Of a DNA stretch of 64,000 nucleotides, positions 46,148 through 59,804 are shown piece after piece. Made by a program: the position numbers and the translations under genes. Below the pieces are notes generated by a model. That model was given only the letters and a program-made list of their open reading frames with translations, searched no databases and had not been told where the DNA came from. Source of the DNA: Monarcha castaneiventris obscurior (lineage: Eukaryota; Chordata; Aves; Passeriformes; Monarchidae); the NCBI GenBank assembly GCA_026261815.1, contig JAMPIT010000258.1, positions 6,687,501 through 6,751,500 of the forward strand. The letters run 5' to 3'. Position 1 is the first letter of the stretch, and each line of letters begins with the position of its first letter.

Positions 46148-48781
46148 GTGCCTTCCTCTAGAAACTACATTTTTTAAAGAAAATGTACTTAAATTTGCAT
46201 GATGTTTATTGTAGCAAATACTGATTTCATCTTTTCCTAAATGAAAAAAAAATGTTGGCTTTACCCTTTGAATTTAAGAAGGGCAAAGAAGCTCTGGAAA
46301 TTTCCAAACTCTCCCTCCCATGAATCTCAGTCTCCTGGAACTGATTCTATTCATTTCCACTAGTTTGATGTGAAATATATCCACAACAACAATACTGATG
46401 AATGCAGATACCAGAAGACTGTCCGGGTTTTATTATAAACCTTATATACTTACAGAGATTTCAGGCACCTACAGATTTTATACCTGATAGAAAATTACCA
46501 TTAAAGTTTAATACTGCAGTAAAAGTAAATCCTAGGGATTTGCAGGAGCCTCCTGGAGTTTAAGCTATGAAGAATTAGAATAAAATAGCTATGTGTCTTG
46601 CAACCTATAAGAAAAATAATTGACAAAATAAGAACTACATTCTGAGACAATTTCTTTGCTAGGTTTTGCCTTTGCTTGTCTTATCTAACCTTTTTTTCAA
46701 AGGAGAATCTGGTCTCCTTAAGTGGAACGTGCAGGATGTACTTCAGTTAATTCTCTTCTTTCCCTTTCAGTTTGTTTCAGATTGAAGAGCTACTTCCCTT
46801 CCCCACAAGGTTCTATCATACATCTTTACCTCCAGCCAGGAAAATCTGCTTAGGGCTCCCCAGTTGTGAGGACAGGATCCCTTTACTGGCCAGAGGACTG
46901 GAGCCCAGGGTAGCTGTTGTCTCCGTGTGAGGGTGGTAATGTGTTCCCAGCACCACTCTCTGAGACAGACAGGCGTGAAGCCAGGTTTTATACTTGAGTA
47001 CTGCAGCAGTGCAGGCTCCTTTCTGGGCAGTGGTCTGGCTTTTCTTTGTCACCCAAGCAGAGCATGCCAGAAGGGACGTGGTGCTGTTGTGCTGTGTAGT
47101 AACGTGAAGTTCAAAGACAGCAGTTTTGCATGTTTAGAGATTAAAGATAATATAATTCAAAATGCAGCAACAGTGCCTTCTGAATATTCTAAGTACTGTG
47201 GAATAAAGAACATGCTAGGAGAGTAATATTGTTAAATGACTATGAATCACAGGCTATTTGATGATTTTATTCTCATTCCTGGAGGGCTACATTAGGTCAG
47301 GAGGAGCAGATGGAAACTTTTTGCTGGGACACAGTTACTTGACAGCTTCCTTCTGCATTGTGTAAAGACTCCATTGGCAGATTTTCTAATTTGCCAGGGA
47401 GATGTAACTCTCTCTTCTGCCTGCTTTTCCTACACTGTCTTACGGTGGCAGTGCTGTGAATGCAATCCTTTCTGGCTTCTTCATCTTTTAGCAGTGTTTC
47501 CCAGTTATCTTTTACAATTTCTAAGAGGCCTGTTACTTCTAGCTGGGACTTGAAAGGAAACCTGTACCAGGAGGAGTTCAGTCTTCAAACTGCTCTACTC
47601 AGGTGACTCCCTGCCTCCCATTCTTTCACTTTGGTCCCTGGCAGCTCGGGCATTCGTGGTGATTTTCAGGTTTTCCATTAATTTTGCTTTGCATCCTTGA
47701 TTCCACAATGTTGGATTGCAAATGACCATCTTGGCTAAACTGCAGCAGGTATATATTAATCAAAGAGGCACTCAGGTGAAGCTGAGGAAGTGATTTTCCT
47801 GTGGCTGCTGCTCTGCACTACAGCTCACACAATGCAGAGGGGTGAATTTTATCAACGGACAGATCACAGCCATGAAGATGCACAGATGCCCCATCCGGGT
47901 CTCAGTTTGCCTCTGGTGTTACTGGGGTTTAAGCAAATTGTATCAGCATGCTGGTAAAAACCATCCAGCTAAAATATCCTAAGTAGCAATTATGCATTTA
48001 AAGAAAACAATTTAAATGCCACAGATTGCTGTCTGTGGGTAATTATTCAGTCTAAAACAAATAACCCAGAGGTTACAAATAATAATTTTGCTAAAAAAAT
48101 ACTATCATGCATTATTCAATGTCTACATTTTTAGATTATGATAAAGTAAGAAAAGGTCTAAATTCTGTTTGTTCTGCTGTAGTACTTCCCAAAGAGGGTA
48201 AGTTTCAAATTTCTTCCTGGGGATTCATATGCCAAATCTTGACCGGCATATGCATATTTTTTAATATGGGGATTATATACCTGTGAAAATATGGGTATAT
48301 AATAGAAAGCCTGACAGACCCTTTAACTGTGGTGTCACTGATACACTGATATAATTTGTTACCTCTGCTAAGGTGTTTTGCCTCCAGAGGTGGAATACTT
48401 TTATGTGTGGAAAGGTCACTTTTAATTAATAAGCTGTTTTCATCATTCAGGGACAATATGAATTGCTTGTAACATTTATGTGAAATAGTTTTCAATATAA
48501 AAATAAAACAAATTGAGCTTTATGTCACATTTATCATCCCTCATAACCCATTTAAATGTCAAAAAAATCAGTACAGACCAAAAGTCTATTTCTAGAAGCC
48601 TTAGTAGCCCTATTTATCAGAGTGAAATAAGATATTATTATCCCATTATCCCATCACATGCCTTCTGCACTTGAAGCCATACCATTTCTTCATTTTCTGT
48701 AACACAGAAGATAGTTTGGCTATTGCTAAATATTTCTTGTCCAAGCTGTAAGCAGTGAAGAAAGTCCTGAGTGTTTCTTTC

Positions 48782-48822
48782 ACTATAATATATAATATAA
48801 ATATATAATATAATATACAATT
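48782..48822. repeat. AT-rich simple repeat
   Basis: Irregular ATAATATA/AATAT units; low complexity. Confidence 0.85.
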
Positions 48823-49499
48823 ACTTACTTACTGTCTTGTACATGTCTCAAATAGAAACAAAAATTAGTGTTCTTCCATCCCTATTTGGAAACAAATATT
48901 TTGCAGACTGCAATTTGTTAGTATGATTTTAGTGTAAGGATTAAGCTTTCAATGTATTCACTACTGATGGTTTTGACAAAAATCACACCGTTGTGTGGAA
49001 AATTTATGTCATTGTATATTTTATAATGAAATAAATTCTGCATTAAAAAAAAAATTGCTTTTTTCAAGTTCTTTTTTTGTTTTGTTTCCTAACAAGGAAG
49101 GCTCAGATTGTCACTTGGCTCCATGGGTGTTCCTTCTAATAATTTTAAAATTTCAACTATGAGTGGGACTGAACAGTCTCAAAGGTTCTAAGTTCATTTA
49201 AGATGCATGAAAATCGGCAGCAGGATAGAGGAGAAAGATCCCACTAATGCCAACAGTGAGGAAGATGCTTCTGAGGGTTGTATATAGTACATATACACAG
49301 ATAGAGTAAGAAGCTGATGAGGAGTTCAATTCCAGGGAATCCGTGCAGGATCTAGAGCTAGAGAGCTCCTGTCAAAAGAAGTGGGTCCAGCTGAATATCA
49401 GACTAATGCATAGTCCAGGTCATAAATGTGCAAAAGAACCAGGCTGGGTATATAATATCTCTCTTTTTTTTTTTTTTTCCTTCACTTTTACTGCAACAG

Positions 49500-49622
49500 G
49501 CAGTGCCATTGGAAGTGATGATATCATAGCAGGGAATGTGAGCAAGTACATTGTTCTCCCAGCTGGTTACTGTGGACAGCCTAAAAAAGGACATCTTATA
49601 TTTGATGCCTGTTTTGAAAGCG
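49500..49622 (+). CDS. AGBL4: AGBL4 exon 2, N-terminal region of CCP6
   Basis: This 123-bp exon is phase 1 at both ends. Joined to exon 1 it reads ...TG, SAIGSDDIIAG, then NVSKYIVLPAGYCGQPKKGH and LIFDACFESG. I recognise this as the conserved start of the CCP6 N-terminal beta-sandwich domain that precedes the zinc carboxypeptidase fold. The acceptor CTGCAACAG and donor AGCG|GTGAGT are both good. The next exon should begin with the NLGR-type continuation, but it is not in the remaining 14.4 kb. Very long introns are normal for this gene. Confidence 0.92.
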
Positions 49623-51382
49623 GTGAGTATTTTCAGCATTGTGTTACCTAGCTGTCAATGTATTAACACTTCTAACTCTATCACTCATCTTTTTATAAAG
49701 TGTCTTAATTCTAAAGAAGACTTAAATACTAGTTAACAAGGTTTGCTGTTTCCCTTCAGTCACAGTATGGCTTCAAATGAGACTGTTCAAATGTCAGAAG
49801 GGTTGTGAAGTTTGCTGTTGCCTACGATAAGCATTTTGTCAGGTCCATCTTTAACCACATGTGGATACATAACTGGATTTTATTCTGTTGTTATTTACAG
49901 TAGTTTTAGTATTTAAAATACGCTATTTAAAATTTTGATTTAGGAGTTTACTGGGGAAGTTAACCCAGTAAAATGCCAAGTGCATCATTGCATAAGTAGA
50001 GAATTTTAAAAATGTGTATGTACTGTCTTTAAATATATTGCTTTGTGTTTCTTGTGGCCTGAGCCTGTATTGCTGAGGTTAATGGAAGTTCTGCCTCTGA
50101 TGTCAACAGGAGAATTAAACCTTAGGAAGCTACTGGAAATCAAAAGAGAAAGTATTTTTTACAAGAGTTATAGTTAGCTTGTTAATTTAAAGAGTAATTT
50201 TAATTGCTTATATGCACGTGGGGTATGTAGGTAAATATATCCATGAAAATGTAGCATTATTTAAATTTTTGTGTTACCTACATGTGTGCTACCAGATTTT
50301 TAGCTGAAATCTTATTACTGGCTTTCGGACCTACAGAGCACTGTTGAACACCATATGTAGAAAAGGCATTTGGCAGGATAAACTATAGTTTTCAGCATGG
50401 TTTATGTGAGAGGTGCTGGTAATGCCAAAACTGCTCCAGTGTCTTGTAAAATGAGCTTTTTATGAAGAGTTGTGTCCCTCAGGGTAGAATACTGGCTGCC
50501 AGTTCCTGGATAAATATTAAAGTGAGTTATTTAAATCCTGTGATTACATTATGTAAAAAGTGAAAATGATGCAGTGAATAATAAAGAGTACCTTTTTTTT
50601 TAGGGTGTGTCTCTGAAGGGTCAGACAACAGTTATGTAGTTTTAAAAATACTTTGGGTGCTATTTCATAATAGTTGTGTGGGTTTTTTTGCATTTTTGGA
50701 TCAGAAAATGGCTTACAAAATGAATCATGGCCAAGCTGGGAAATTTATTGTGCTAAGCTTCTCTGCAATGAAAAAGATCAGTAGCAGTCATCAAATTATT
50801 TGTGAAGTATTGTGAGTCATTGCATGATGGTTTAATTCCAGTTTTTGAACAATGGAATTAATTATATTTTTAAATTAAAACATTTATTCAGTTCAAAGGT
50901 AATGTTCATACTTTACATACTTTGGTAGTAATAGAACGTGATAGAAGCAGGTGCTATTTGGAATTCTGTGTTTATTTACATTGTAGCATGATGAGGCTGT
51001 GATGTTGCTTTGCATATTCAGACACTTCCAAAACACAAATATGAATGAAATTAATAACTTCATTTACTTTCTCATGATGACAATGTATTAGCAAGAATGA
51101 GAGTAATATTGTGTACACTTCATATGTACATTCACTTTATCTTTTGTTCTATGTCAGCCAAGTAATTGCTTAGAGTACCTTTACTGGTCAAAGCAAATTA
51201 ACTGATATTGGATAACTTACAAAATTGTTATTAATGTTGAAATCTATCCCACCCTGTTGTCCAAACAGTAGGATAAGACATTTATAAGATTGTATTGATG
51301 CTCTTTGTGTACCACCTTAAAAAGGTAATATCCTATTGAAATTGCCTTTTTCAAAGAACAGACGATGAAACTGACCCCACCT

Positions 51383-51893
51383 GCAGGACTGCCCCCAGCT
51401 CTGGGGTCCCCACTACAAGAAATACATGGATCTGCTGGAGGGTCCAGAGGAGGCCATGAAGATGCTCCAAAGGCTGGAGCACCTCTCCTGTGGAGACAGG
51501 CTGGAAATACTGGGCTTGTTCAGCCTGGAGAAGAGAAGGTTCTGAGGAGACCTTGCTGTGGCCTCTCAGTGTGTAAAGGGGGCCTATAAAAAAGGTGGAG
51601 AAAAACTTTTTCCCAAGGCCTGTGGGGACAGGGTGAGGAGAAATTGGTTTAAACTGAGAGGGTAGATTGAGGTAGGATATGAGGAAGAAATTGTTTACAA
51701 TGAGGCTGGTGAGGCACAGGTTGCCCAGAGAGGCTGTGGCTGCCCCATCCCTGGAAGTGTTCAAGGCCAGGTTGGATGGGGCTCTGAGCAACCTGGTCTA
51801 GTGGAAGGTGTCTCTGCCCCAGGCAAGGGGTTGGAAGAAAATGATTATTTGTGATCCCTTCCAACCCAAGCCATTCTGTGATTCTAAAATAGA
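51383..51893 (+). mobile_element. CR1 LINE 3' fragment, plus strand
   Basis: A 5'-truncated CR1 running from CTGGGGTCCCCACTACAAGA through GGTCCAGAGGAGGCCATGAA, CAGCCTGGAGAAGAGAAGG, GAGGCTGTGGCTGCCCCATC and CCCTTCCAACCCAAGCCATT to a tail ending TTCTGTGATTCT. It lies in AGBL4 intron 2 in sense orientation. Confidence 0.92.
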
Positions 51894-54238
51894 AGTTGTG
51901 TTAAATGTAATTCCATAAGTGGCTTTTCCTTCTTTGGCTGCATTCTCTGTTTTCTTGAAAGATCTGGTTGATAGAACTGTAGGTTTCCTACTAGACCTGT
52001 TTTCAATGACTATGTTTATATTGCAGAAATGGAAGTAAACACATTTCAGAACAGAGAAAGGGTATTAAACTTGTAGAAATTGGGAAAAATATTAATACAT
52101 GTAGAAGAAATGCTATTTAATGTGGTTTCGTTTTTGTAATTGCTATCATTATTGTATTGAATAGCATTGAAAAGTATGCATTTGTTTGAGACAGAGGTCT
52201 GTTTTTATGTAGTCTGAAAACCAATGTCCAGCTTGCTGTTTTGAAGTGCTGTGCTTTCAAAAAATCATAAAAAATAGAATTGAAATGGGCATGGGGATTT
52301 CTTTTTAGTCCATTCTGTTGTTGAGAGGCAAAATACACTATTTTTGCCATTCCTGACAGATGTTTATCTTTTTCAGAGACTTCCAGTGAGTTTCAATGAG
52401 AAAGCAGCAATCCATTCTAACATTGCAATTTGCTCAGTATAAGAAACATTTTCTTCCTATGTAGAAATGTTCTTACCAAAAAGGCATTAATTCTTGTCCA
52501 GTCCTATAGGCACAGAAAGCAGATTATTCCTTTCTTCTTTGACTTAATGGAAAGCTGCTATCATATCTTTCCTTGGCCTTTCCCTCCTCAGGTTAAATAA
52601 CTGCTATTTTTTTTTCAATGGTTCCTTAGTGCTCACATTTTCCAAATTTTCTCTCATTCTTTACTTCCTCTGGCCTATCTCCAGCTGTTTTGTGCCTTTC
52701 TTGATTGGCAGTGGTCCAAGGTGAGCATGATACTCAGATAAGCTGGTGCCAATCCTATGTAGACTTTATTACATGCCCTGCCTTGCAGTCTATTTACTTC
52801 TGCTATGTGACAGTCCAGTCTTTTTCACAATAGCATGTGACTTCTATAAAACTTGTGAACCCTTTTACTGTCCAGGTCCTTTTCGGAAGGAGAGCTCCTA
52901 GACCAGCTGGTGACTTGTACTTTACTTACCCTTAATGAATCTATTACTAGAGAAAAAAAATCATTGCTGTAAAATAATGCAATTATTGAAAATGAAGAAT
53001 GGTGCCTGAGCCTTTAATCATATTAATAACAGACAGAGGAGTAAAGAAGAGAGAATTATCAGCTTGTAAGTATGTCAGGAATTTGTGTTTCCTATAGTTC
53101 AAGCTAGTGTTCTGCCTGGAATCTTCCTTGTTATCTTTATTAATATTTAAGAATGTATACAGCCAAAAGAAACTTTTAGCATTTATTTATCATTAGCATA
53201 AAAGAAACTGATGAAAATTCATTTTTCTTTCATACCACAACATATTTTTTGGATAATGCCAGTTTTCACAAGAGACATGAGTTATTTTCAGGGAAAAATG
53301 GAAGCATAGTTACCGATGCACAGAACAAATTTAAAGGAAATAAACGCCTCATCCAAAATGTATACATGTGGTCAGTTGTAATTCTCTTTCCTAATGTTCA
53401 TTAATGCATTAAATTATTAACACAGTTTCAGTTTAGCAGCAATGCACAACTGTACAAATTGTCACCTCTCATCCTACCTGCTGTTCTAGCAAAATGGGAA
53501 TTTTGCAGGATATAGTGCTCTGGGTAAAAGGATGTATTCACTTCAGCTATGCAAAGAAGTCCTTCCTGATTGAGGAAGGCCCACATTTTGATGAACATGA
53601 AAATGTTCTCCAGGGAACCTGGCATTTCGTACTCAAGGTGAGTTGGTATTTCAGACATTTTATCTAAAGGACTTCAGAGTTTAGTTTAGCCAGCTTCCCC
53701 TACTCTCTTGTGTTGCCTTGTGATTTCTGATCACATACATTAAGTCGGCAGCCTGGTCTGTGTTGTGGCTAAGAGCTGTTTTATTTGCTTAGTCATTTTA
53801 ACTGTGTGAGATGTTTTTGGAGATGATACCTCCAGTGCTGGAAGCCAGTTGTTTTTCTGGGAGCTTACGTATCTGCAGTTGATTTACTTCTGCATGAGGT
53901 CACGGATTTTTAGTTAATTTAGCATGATACATGAGAAGCTTTTTACATGTATTTTGCAAAGTGAACAAAGAAAACATAAACCAAATGCCTCAGCCCTTAA
54001 AAAAACCCCACCTTTTTTCTCATTGTGCAAAGTCTGTTTGCTGGGTGTAGCCACAAGTTGCCTTCCTGACTCCATCACAGAGTGTTTCTGAGGTGGGCTC
54101 TGGTTGTTCCCCAGCTTTTGCCTCCCTGGGCTCTTCATGAAGAGAACCGACAGATGAAAAGCTTGGGCTGACACTGCCAAGGTGTGGCTTTGCTGCAGAA
54201 AAATGCTAGGGAAGTCCAAATGTTCCTTTTGCCTGGTG

Positions 54239-54264
54239 TCCCTGGGGGTGCCAGTCCCCAGGGA
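54239..54264. repeat. Short inverted repeat in a GC-rich patch
   Basis: TCCCTGGGG and CCCCAGGGA form 9-bp arms around an 8-base loop. The surrounding 54.2-54.4 kb is clearly more GC-rich than the intron average but has no supported exon. Confidence 0.7.
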
Positions 54265-56257
54265 TGTGTTGGTCGGTGCCTCTGGCCTGTGCATGCTCCT
54301 GGGTGCCCCCCAGCCCTCCTGCCTGGCCTGTTGGGATGTCACAGGGAAGGAGCTGGAGCCAGGCTGCAGGCTGGGATGTGTTGTGAGGATGGTTAAAAAC
54401 CCTGAGCTCAACAGTTTCTGCTGCTTGTGGCTCAAATTGCTTGTTTTATAATTACTTTTGAGAATTGAAGGAGCAGTGTTGGCTCACAGAGGTTCGTAAA
54501 TCTCAGCATTCACACTGTTAAATACAGGGGCTTTTAATAAGGCTTTGAAAATATATATTTTGGCTTGTTAGTCAAATATAATGCTGTTTAACTGTTAAAA
54601 AATACTGTGTTTCTTGAAATTAGAAATGAAGCTGCTGTCTGCTTTTATTCTCATTTCAACCAAAAAGTGGAACTCCGCCAAGAGTCATTAAATCTTCTAT
54701 CCTTTGGATGAATTCTTATTTTTTAATGAAAAAATGTTATGATTGGGTAATTTCTGTATTGTGGTTTATGTTCAAAAGGTTGTAATTAAAGTTTTGTAAA
54801 ATTTTAGATTCAATCTCAATTACTGTAAGCCTCAAATTATGTTAACTGCTGTACCACCACCTTGCAATGAAAATGATTCACAAACATTAGTTTGTCTTTT
54901 CCTACAGCAGGTTCATAAAATATTTTGTGTTAGAAACCTGATAAAAAATTCAGCGCTGATGGATTGCAAATGATGTTAATCAGTTGGAAAAAGTTAAAAC
55001 TTACAATGTCTAAGAGATCTCATATGACTGAGAAGTACCCTCGTATCATTTTTGTTAAGGTTTTAAATATCTTTCTATATTTCAAAAATAGGATAATGTA
55101 CTTATAAAACACTTTGCACAACACTCAAAATTGCAGTAAGTGATTGTAATTCCGCTGATCTCATTGTAACCACTTACAGGCGTGAAATAGGCCATTGAGC
55201 TTTACCATGAAAGATATCTTCTGAACAAAAGCACAGATAATATAGGATGGATTGCCCTTTGGGGGTGCTTGTGTCCCAGTTGTTAAGACTTGACATGTAA
55301 CTTTAGACAGCTAAAATTAGGGGTGATTAATCTTAGTTGTGATTAGTGAAATATTGTAAAATTTGATTTGCAAAACATTTTCTGAAATGGACATTTTTGT
55401 TTGTAAAAAGTTTAAAAATGAAAACTAAGACAACACAGATGATTCTGTTAGCATTATGTTAAAAGAAAAATTGAAACCCAACCTAGGAAATAGCTGTATT
55501 TTTGCCATCTAACATAGAATTGTAATGTGCTTCCAGAATTATTAAACAATCTGACCCTCTGTGTGTTTATGTTTAAATGAACAGAAAAACCCTTCTTCCC
55601 CTTAATTTCAGTAGCACAGCAATGATAGCCTAGAACAGGAATAAAGCAATACAGGCAAATGCCATAATGCCACATCAGTAGAAACAGAAAGTGCAAAAGC
55701 TGTGTAAGGCTACTTTCTTCCAGTACAATCACTTTTAGTAGTAGGCTAAACTGTGTTTTGGAGCAAAAACCAGTTGTTACTCCAAATTTCCTGTATTATA
55801 ATCTCTCATGTGTGGCTAGAATCACTAAGTCAGGTGGAACTGTTTTGGCTTTCACTTCTACAAGGACGCTCATCTGTAAAGTAGAAAAAAGGAATGAAAG
55901 TCACTGTGTTATTTCAGTAATGATGTCTGTTTTCAGCCTGTTTTTGGGGCTTCAAGGTGTGTCTGATTAATGAAACATTTTAGTTATTTCCTTTTTTTTT
56001 GACAGCAATTTATGCCACATTTCACAGAAAGACATGAAGTGGTTATTGCTGCCAGTGGGGATAATTTAGCAAATGTTTCCCGTTTCTGAGCATGTCTGTT
56101 CCCAGTTCAGAGCAGTGTTACTCTATCAGAGTATCAATACCTTTGGACTACTGCAAGTTAAAAGTCAGAAAAAAAGTAAGAGCAAAAGATTGATTTTAAT
56201 TTTTTTGTGTGCTTTAATGATGACACTAGGCATAGATTAATGGATGTAGCATGCACA

Positions 56258-56690
56258 GAGTGCTATCAGTTAACATATATGACATTACTCAGATGTCTCA
56301 AACTCCGGAAAAAGCATGTGAATGATTTATGGAATTGATATTAATCTCTTTCCAGTAAATGCATTACTAAAGTTACATGGGAAATTGATGTTACTGCTGT
56401 AATGCCAAATTAATTTCTTTCTTGCTAGGTCAGCATTGCAAATGGAACTAAATATTAACCTTTTAAATATCTAAACAGATATAGTATGGAAGACATTTTT
56501 ACAAATGGGGAGTGCTCGGTGTCAATGTGATATCAGCCAACACATATGGCATTAGTCAGATAGCATAACTTGTGGAAAATAGATATTAATGACCTATGGA
56601 ACTAATGAAAATGCAGGAAGTATTAGTATAACAGCAAGAGTAAAGAATTAGGATGTTAATTGCAGTTGTTGTGCCAATTATGATTTTCAC
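56258..56690. repeat. Diverged direct repeat, period about 270 bp
   Basis: About 56258-56420 aligns by eye with about 56526-56690. Examples: TATCAGTTAACATATATGAC versus TATCAGCCAACACATATGGC, TTTATGGAATTGATATT versus CCTATGGAACTAATGAA, and CTGTAATGCCAAATTAAT versus TTGTTGTGCCAATTATG. The divergence suggests an old duplication or two copies of an old element. Confidence 0.65.
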
Positions 56691-57930
56691 AGTCAGTTTA
56701 CCATCTGATTCTCACGCTACCTTCTTCAGGAGCAATCCTTTCCTCCCTCTTACCATGTGTTTGCATCTCCTCAGCTGGTATTAAAGATCACGTGTGGATT
56801 TGCTGTTTGATTGACCCAAAAGTGACCAGAATAAGCAACAGGAAACGAAAGCAGAAATGTCTGTGATCAGATACTGTAAGTTCAGAGCAGATTTTCGACA
56901 GCCTCAGTAAAGGAAACAACCAAATACGATATGGATCCTTAGTCTGGAAAAGAGGCAGCTGAGGAATAATATATTGAAGGTCTGTAAAATCATGATTTCC
57001 AGTTAAAATGTCAGTGTTTCCCTGTCTGTTCTCTTTGTACAAAAACGAATGGAATGAAACTAGCAGTTAATATGTTGAAAGCAAACAAAGGAGAACGGTT
57101 CCCTGGAACTTCTTCCTGCAGGACATTGTGGATGCTAAAGCGTGGCATGTGTCATGCTTTCAATAAAAAAACCCCAAATGACAAGCCTAGGAAAGAAAAA
57201 TCAGTTGAGAGCTACTAAACACTGACACCATTTCTGACTCAGAAGGTTTATAAACTGTACATTGTGAATTAGGGAATTACACTGGGAGGTGTCTTCAAAT
57301 GATTGCTTTTTTCTTATGCTCTTCTCTAGGAATCAGTTTCTGGCAGTTACTGAGCTGGACCTTGATCTCACCTCATAGATACATCTGATTTAATGGTTAA
57401 TCACTGTCAGTACCTATAATAATATTCTATTATTTTCTAAAAACAGATTAGAGGTTGTAGTTGCAAGCCAAAATTAACATCATGCAAAACTGTACTTTGA
57501 TCAAATAATAGGAAGGAAAATCTTACAGTTCTTGTTTCCATTCAAACAATTCTCTTAGGAGGACAGTGGCTGAAGATGGTATTGTCCAGAAACAGACCTG
57601 AAGCAGATCCATTCTTAAGTTTTTGTACATTCCTGGTACTTACATTTCCATCAGATTTAAAAGTTTACATGGGATTTTTGTAAGGTTCTTCTTTGACAGA
57701 GAAGAAATTTAAAAAGACCTCCAACACCAAAGATACTTTATATAAAGATGGCTAAGTAATTTTTGAGAATAAGCAAAAGGATTTTCCTACATATCAGGTT
57801 CTGAGATAAATTTTCCAGTTTCCATTTTTCTGGCTCTGTTCAAAATTTTCCATCTGGAAAAATGATAGAGGGAAATACAAGAAAGAATAGCAATGTGCCT
57901 GCCAGTATGAAGGAACATTACATTACACTG

Positions 57931-58050
57931 AACAAATATCCTTATCTGAATGTACAATCACTGAAATAAATGCAGCTGTGTTTATTTCAGCATAATCAGA
58001 TATATTTGAATATAAAATCATTGACATAAATGCAGCTGTGTTTATTTCAA
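57931..58050. repeat. 60-bp tandem duplication
   Basis: Two consecutive 60-base units, both ending in CATAAATGCAGCTGTGTT-like sequence and TTATTTCA. The right halves are nearly identical and the left halves more diverged. Confidence 0.85.
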
Positions 58051-59378
58051 ACTGCACATGTTAATATGAACATGAATGTGACATCAGTTAATCACTCAGG
58101 AATGTATAGAGGTATGTATATATAGTGACACAATAGAAGCCTGGGACAGTTGAAAGTATGAAGGGAAAAATCTAGATGAGTTTGTGCTATACCTAAAGAT
58201 TTTTTAACACCATTGGAAGTCACTAATGCGGAGATGCAAAATTCTTCTCATATACAGTCCCTGGATTTGAATAAATCTGTGGTTACTCTGTAGAATAACA
58301 GGTGACCTCTGCCTCAGTTACTGACTAAGGAAATAATTACTTTGAATAATTGCTTCTTAAAATAGAGAATCGTGTTAGTTTTGAGTGATTGGTAGGTCCA
58401 GGTCAATCTCTTCTGATGGGCGCAGTGCAGACCTTAACTGTACTTTAGGTTTTTATCTGATTTTGAGCTTTTAAAAGAGCTGCCAACCACCCTTCCCGAT
58501 TTTCATCTTGCTGGGTTCTCAAACCCAGGGAAAATACAGTGTAGAGCAGTGCCAGTGGAAAAATTGTGGCATTGTTTATTCTGCCAGGAATGCTTCTCCT
58601 TGCTATTTCCTGAAAGTAGTACTCTGCCTTCACTGTCCTGTTTATATGCTTAACCTCTGTCTTTTGAAATCAGAGCCCTTCGTGACTAGATGAAATTGAA
58701 GTGTTCTTTACTCTGCTTATGCAGATGGTGCTATATAGACTATCACAAGGAATGGCTGTGCTCAGAATAAAAGAGAAAGTGGCATCAGAATGGTAAATAT
58801 TTGGGAGCTAAGAGGTATTGGAAAGGCTTTATTTTCATCTGGGAGAACATTGAAATATTCTGCTTGACTATATAGTGGTATTTTGTTCTGTTAGTTCAGT
58901 AACCTGTAATATTATCCCTGTTTTGCAGAAGACAGGAGCACAAAAGCCCTGGTTCTTGACTGCCTAGTGCCTTTTGTAGTGAATTTCAGCTGTGTGAAAT
59001 GAGTGCAAAACGGCTGAGAAACATTAAAAGTGCTTTGCATCACATCCATATGAGCCAAATTCAGAATGAAATGTAGGAAATTTCGTATCTTGTATTATGT
59101 CTACTAGATTGGATCAAATAGGGATGCTATAAATAATGGGGGAACAGAAGGCAAGGGACTAAAGCAGACAAAACCCATTTGAAATGATCGTGTGAGCCCC
59201 TGCCCTGGCAGGGCCTCTGGCCGTGGGCACAGCAGTGCTGAGCTGCTGCTTCTCTGTCCCTGTGTGACCAGAGCATGGGGTGCTGCTCTTTGCTCAGGAC
59301 AGGGCTCAGGCAGCCCCAGCCGGGAGAACAATGTTCCTTGGGCTTCCTTCTCAGCTCCACATACAGGAATGCCTTTCA

Positions 59379-59765
59379 CAGAATCACAGGGTGGTTGGAA
59401 GGGACCACAGTGGGTCACCTTGTCCCACCTTCCTGCTCAAGCACATGGCACAGGGCTGTGTCCAGACAGTTCTGGAGTATTTCCAGTGAGGGGGACTCCA
59501 CACCCTGTGTGGGTATCCTGTTCCAGTGCTCAGTCACTGCACAGGAAAATTCTTCCTCATGTCCAGGTGGAATTTCCTGTGCATCAGTTTCTGCCCATTC
59601 CTCTTGTGCCATTGCTGGGCCCCACGGAGCAGAGCCTGGGCCCTGCTCTGACCCCTCCCTGCAGACACTGAGATGTGGATGAAGGCCCCTCTCAGTCATC
59701 TCTTCCCAGGGGTGAACAGGCCCAGCTCCCTCATCCTTTCCTCATGAATCCTATCCTTTGTGTGG
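59379..59765 (-). mobile_element. CR1 LINE 3' fragment, minus strand
   Basis: It opens with CACAGAATCACAGGGTGGTT and GGAAGGGACCACAGTGGGTC, then CTGTTCCAGTGCTCAGTCAC, TTCTTCCTCATGTCCAGGTG and GAACAGGCCCAGCTCCCTCA. This is the classic reverse complement of the CR1 3' end. Confidence 0.93.
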
Positions 59766-59804
59766 TCATGTTTGATTTTTTTCTTTCAGGGGGCTGAAGA
59801 TGCT

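Larger units (their letters stand above)
32626..49499 (+). other. AGBL4: AGBL4 intron 1
   Basis: A 16.9-kb intron from GTCAGT to an acceptor with a long T-tract (TTTTTTCCTTCACTTTTACTGCAACAG). It contains no further supported exon on either strand. Notable contents: a 20-bp tandem repeat near the promoter, a T/G-rich tract at about 34940-34982, a stem-loop at 37947-37971, and a 41-bp tandem duplication at 41740-41821. The rest is AT-rich. Confidence 0.8.

Noticed and set aside
51351..51791. 146-codon minus-strand frame
   Set aside because: It is the antisense of the CR1 3' untranslated end.
53914..54435. 173-codon minus-strand frame
   Set aside because: It spans a GC-rich patch in AGBL4 intron 2 with no recognised domain; competing plus-strand frames are equally open.
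59104..59699. Cluster of open frames on both strands
   Set aside because: They fall in a GC-rich patch and a CR1 fragment and carry no protein family signal.
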